From NCBI GenBank assembly GCA_002308575.1, contig DBVY01000061.1:38410-45351 (forward strand): DNA of 6,942 nucleotides. Direction: 5' to 3'. The stretch comes from Christensenella sp. UBA1252 (GTDB lineage: Bacteria; Bacillota; Clostridia; Christensenellales; CAG-1252). Shown here piece by piece: positions 5,308 to 6,942 of the stretch (position 1 is the first letter of the stretch; each line of letters opens with the position of its first letter). A program made the position numbers and the translations under genes. Below the pieces are notes generated by a model. The model did not search any database. It was not told the DNA's origin and saw only the letters and a program-made list of their open reading frames with translations.

Positions 5308-5952
5308 TCAGTTTGCCTGTCTGACTTCGCTTGTTTCTTGAACCGACGAAACGCGACTGATCGAAACTTCGTATGCCGTTTTCGTTTTATACGTTCCGTC
5401 CTCTTGCAATTTTTGATACTCTCGGCTTTGAATGCGCCCGAGAACGGCGACCCGATCTCCGACCGCGAGACCGTTTACGAAACGCGCGTTTCTGCCCCAC
5501 GCGATACACGGGATGTAATCGGATTTATTATAAGCGCGATTGACCGCGAGCAAAAGGTCGCAGATCTCGCGTTTAAATGGGGTCGTTCGGTATAAAGGCG
5601 GCTTGCAGATATAGCCTTCGAGTTCGATCGAATTCGGATTCAATTCTTCATCGAATTCAATGATATCTCGCACAAAAACCGTCAACATCAAACGACTTCT
5701 TTCTTCGTCGATTTTATTGTAACTGCGAAATTGTCCGACGACGGTCAAGGTTGAACCGAGCGCGGCGTCGTGCAAGGATAACAACCGCTCCGATACGGTG
5801 ATCGGAAGGAGATCGGTTTGCGCCGACAATCTCGGTACTTCGAGTTTTAATTCGTAAAAACCTTCGCCGAAAACTTCGTGGCTGAATTTCGCTTCTTCGA
5901 CGACTTTTCCGGTCAAAGTAACTCTGTTATTGTTCATTTCTTCGTAATTCAT
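5308..5952 (-). CDS. Tandem-OB single-stranded DNA-binding-like protein (clostridial SSB-like)
   Basis: The 214 residues appear to hold two OB folds. The first covers about 8-102 (NRVTLTGKVVEEAKFSHEVF, then GQFRSYNKIDE at 73-83). The second, about 107-203, resembles the SSB/PriB core: SIELEGYICKPP, LLAVNRAYNKSDYIPCIAWG (133-152), VGDRVAVLGRIQSREYQK (164-181) and TAYEVSISRV (192-201). A bacterial replicative SSB has one OB fold, a flexible linker and an acidic tip such as DDDIPF. Here the end is QETSEVRQAN with no acidic tip, so this is probably an accessory paralogue rather than the main SSB. The standard ssb also normally lies between rpsF and rpsR, which are absent here. AGGAGG five bases upstream supports the ATG at 5952; the Met at codon 6 is less well placed. 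Co-transcribed with the deacetylase, nine-base gap. Whether it binds DNA, RNA or a partner protein is not shown. Confidence 0.85.
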   Translation of the reverse strand: MNYEEMNNNRVTLTGKVVEEAKFSHEVFGEGFYELKLEVPRLSAQTDLLPITVSERLLSLHDAALGSTLTVVGQFRSYNKIDEERSRLMLTVFVRDIIEFDEELNPNSIELEGYICKPPLYRTTPFKREICDLLLAVNRAYNKSDYIPCIAWGRNARFVNGLAVGDRVAVLGRIQSREYQKLQEDGTYKTKTAYEVSISRVSSVQETSEVRQAN

Positions 5953-5957
5953 AAAAG

Positions 5958-5964
5958 CCTCCTA
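5958..5964 (-). promoter_or_regulatory. SSB-like gene ribosome binding site overlapping the deacetylase stop codon
   Basis: The minus strand reads TAGGAGG. TAG (5964-5962) ends the deacetylase, and AGGAGG (5963-5958) lies five bases before the SSB-like ATG. Spacing and layout are the same as at the yggS-sepF junction, which suggests coupled translation. Confidence 0.8.
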
Positions 5965-6729
5965 TTTGTTTAAGCGTTGAACGCCTTGCGCGTCGATCAA
6001 GTAATCGGTCGAATATAACAGTTCGCTCATCGTCACGAACCGAAAGCCCCGCTCCGTCAACGTGTCGAGAACGGTCGGAAGCGCGTCGAGGATGTGCTCG
6101 CTGTTGTTATGGCAGAGAATGATCGAGCCGTTTTTCGTTTTTCCCGTGATCCTTTTGATGATCTCCGAACCCGATATCCCTTTCCAATCCAAGCTGTCGA
6201 CATCCCATTGCACGGGGATCATTCCGATACTTTCGACGTAAGAGATGAGTTTATCGTCGTATTCGCCGAACGGCGCTCGGAAAACGCGCGGTGTGATCCC
6301 CGTGATCGTTCGAACGGCGGTGTTTACGGAATCCACCTCGTTTTTGATCTTATCCGCGGAAAGCGCGGTCATATGCAGATGCGCTTTCGAGTGATTTCCG
6401 ATCTCCATTCCGTGATCGGCGATATAGGCAACCTCCTCTTTGTAAGCGTCCACCCAAAAGCCGACGAGAAAAAAGGTGGCTTTAAGATTTCGTTCCGCAA
6501 GCATATCCACGATCCTCCTCGTTTTATCTGCGCCCCAAGCCGCATCGAACGAGATCGCGATCTTCTTTTCTTCTCCGACGTCCACGCGATACACCGGCAG
6601 TTTTCCGGAAGATCTCGCGAATACGGTTTGGTCGACGTCGGCGAAGCGCAGGCAAACGACCGTAAATATGAAAACAAAAAGGATCAAAAACGCTTGGATC
6701 AAATGTTTCTTTTTAACGACGAAAAACAT
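5962..6729 (-). CDS. Membrane-anchored polysaccharide deacetylase, PdaB-like (CE4 / NodB domain)
   Basis: Carbohydrate esterase family 4 protein, probably removing N-acetyl groups from peptidoglycan outside the membrane. Residues 1-8 are basic and about 9-29 form one hydrophobic helix, an uncleaved anchor or signal. The NodB domain covers about 55-240. Motif 1 is SFDAAWG (60-66): D62 fits the catalytic base, but the usual second, metal-binding Asp is Ala63, as in other PdaB-type proteins with FD-x-x-WG. Motif 2 is intact (H113-S-K-A-H117). Motif 3 is RAPFGEYD (151-158), motif 4 DVDSLDW (176-182) and motif 5 ILCHNN (204-209, H208). Overall similarity is closest to the PdaB sporulation group, which in Bacillus acts on the spore cortex; sporulation here is an inference. 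GAGGTGG, five bases from the ATG, sets the start. First gene of a two-gene unit with the SSB-like gene. Confidence 0.9.
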   Translation of the reverse strand: MFFVVKKKHLIQAFLILFVFIFTVVCLRFADVDQTVFARSSGKLPVYRVDVGEEKKIAISFDAAWGADKTRRIVDMLAERNLKATFFLVGFWVDAYKEEVAYIADHGMEIGNHSKAHLHMTALSADKIKNEVDSVNTAVRTITGITPRVFRAPFGEYDDKLISYVESIGMIPVQWDVDSLDWKGISGSEIIKRITGKTKNGSIILCHNNSEHILDALPTVLDTLTERGFRFVTMSELLYSTDYLIDAQGVQRLNK

Positions 6730-6752
6730 ATCCCACCTCGGTACGATACAAG

Positions 6753-6781
6753 ATTTTAAGGGCGAAATTTTCGGAAATAAA
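6753..6781 (-). promoter_or_regulatory. Weak candidate promoter of the deacetylase-ssb unit
   Basis: On the minus strand, TAAAAT (6758-6753) matches the -10 consensus at five of six positions. The hexamer 17 bases upstream, TTTATT (6781-6776), is a poor -35. A start near 6746 would leave a leader of about 17 bases with the GAGGTGG site. A sporulation sigma factor could be used instead, but no clear site was found. Confidence 0.28.
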
Positions 6782-6821
6782 CGCGAAAAACGGCGAATTT
6801 CGTCTTTTGGTGTTACAAACG

Positions 6822-6857
6822 AAAAAGTCCGCTCGACTATTTTTATTAGCGAGCGGA
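6822..6857 (-). terminator. Rho-independent terminator of an upstream minus-strand gene
   Basis: Arms TCCGCTCG and CGAGCGGA (6828-6835 and 6850-6857) form an eight-base perfect stem. CTA/TAG extends it inward past a one-base bulge, around a seven-base loop. On the minus strand the stem is followed by C and TTTTT (6826-6822). On the plus strand it is followed by TCC and TTTT, weaker but possibly functional. It indicates that transcription from a minus-strand gene to the right ends here, before the deacetylase. Confidence 0.75.
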
Positions 6858-6862
6858 TCCTT

Positions 6863-6942
6863 TTATGATCGAAACGTTAAAACAGAAAAAACTTTCAGCG
6901 ATTCTTTTTCTTTGGCGCCAAAGGACGCGCGGATGGCTTTTT
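6863..6942 (-). other. Right-edge segment, probable 3' end of another minus-strand gene (frame unresolved)
   Basis: The terminator at 6822-6857 implies a minus-strand gene ending here. Two frames are open from the edge. One gives KKPSARPLAPKKKNR and stops with TGA at 6897-6895; this basic, proline-containing end would suit a disordered tail. The other gives 25 codons (KAIRASFGAKEKES onward) and stops with TAA at 6865-6863, five bases before the hairpin. A plus-strand frame opening with ATG at 6865 (MIETLKQKKLSAILF) is also open to the edge but has no good ribosome binding site. No product can be named. Confidence 0.3.

Noticed and set aside
6094..6759. A 221-codon plus-strand open frame
   Set aside because: Antisense shadow of the deacetylase, whose five NodB motifs are intact. 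The plus product has no recognisable domain and no supporting ribosome binding site.
1..6942. Mobile element, defence system, CRISPR, tRNA or rRNA
   Set aside because: No transposase, integrase, direct-repeat array, tRNA-like cloverleaf or rRNA sequence was seen. All genes belong to conserved core families with consistent codon style.

Overview
The window looks like a stretch of core chromosome from an anaerobic Firmicute, most likely an uncultured clostridial lineage. The evidence is the gene set: trigger factor, an RqcH-type NFACT protein, SepF, a YlmE-type PLP protein, LspA next to a YlyB-type pseudouridine synthase, a PdaB-like deacetylase and a tandem-OB SSB-like protein. Strong AGGAGG ribosome binding sites, sigma-A type promoters and U-tailed hairpin terminators fit that group. 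There is no transposon, phage, CRISPR or plasmid signal. Lineage is inferred from protein families, not from a marker search.

Layout. 1-698 (minus): 5' part of tig, running off the left edge. 699-822: divergent intergenic region with one promoter per direction and an inverted repeat between them. 823-2511 (plus): rqcH. 2512-5228 (minus): an operon read in the order yggS/ylmE, sepF, lspA, rluD/ylyB, with short gaps or overlaps throughout. 5229-5307: the yggS promoter and, just beyond it, the terminator of the next transcription unit. 5308-6729 (minus): pdaB-like deacetylase followed by the tandem-OB SSB-like gene. 6730-6942: a leader or promoter region, a strong minus-strand terminator, and probably the last codons of another minus-strand gene whose frame cannot be decided here.

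How the genes relate. tig and rqcH both act on nascent chains at the large ribosomal subunit: one folds emerging chains, the other adds alanine tails to chains stuck on split 50S subunits. The yggS-sepF-lspA-rluD unit is a shortened form of the Bacillus ylm/lsp cluster, joining PLP homeostasis, Z-ring assembly, lipoprotein maturation and rRNA modification. The deacetylase suggests cell-wall or spore-cortex modification.

I do not see a wholly new system. The best observation is that two unrelated genes, rqcH and yggS, have near-consensus extended -10 promoters placed so that +1 falls on the A of the ATG, with no Shine-Dalgarno sequence, while neighbouring genes have clear ones. This predicts leaderless mRNAs. 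Secondary oddities are a SepF whose N-terminus lacks the usual amphipathic membrane helix, an LspA with a long acidic C-terminal tail, and a convergent gene pair whose stop codons touch.
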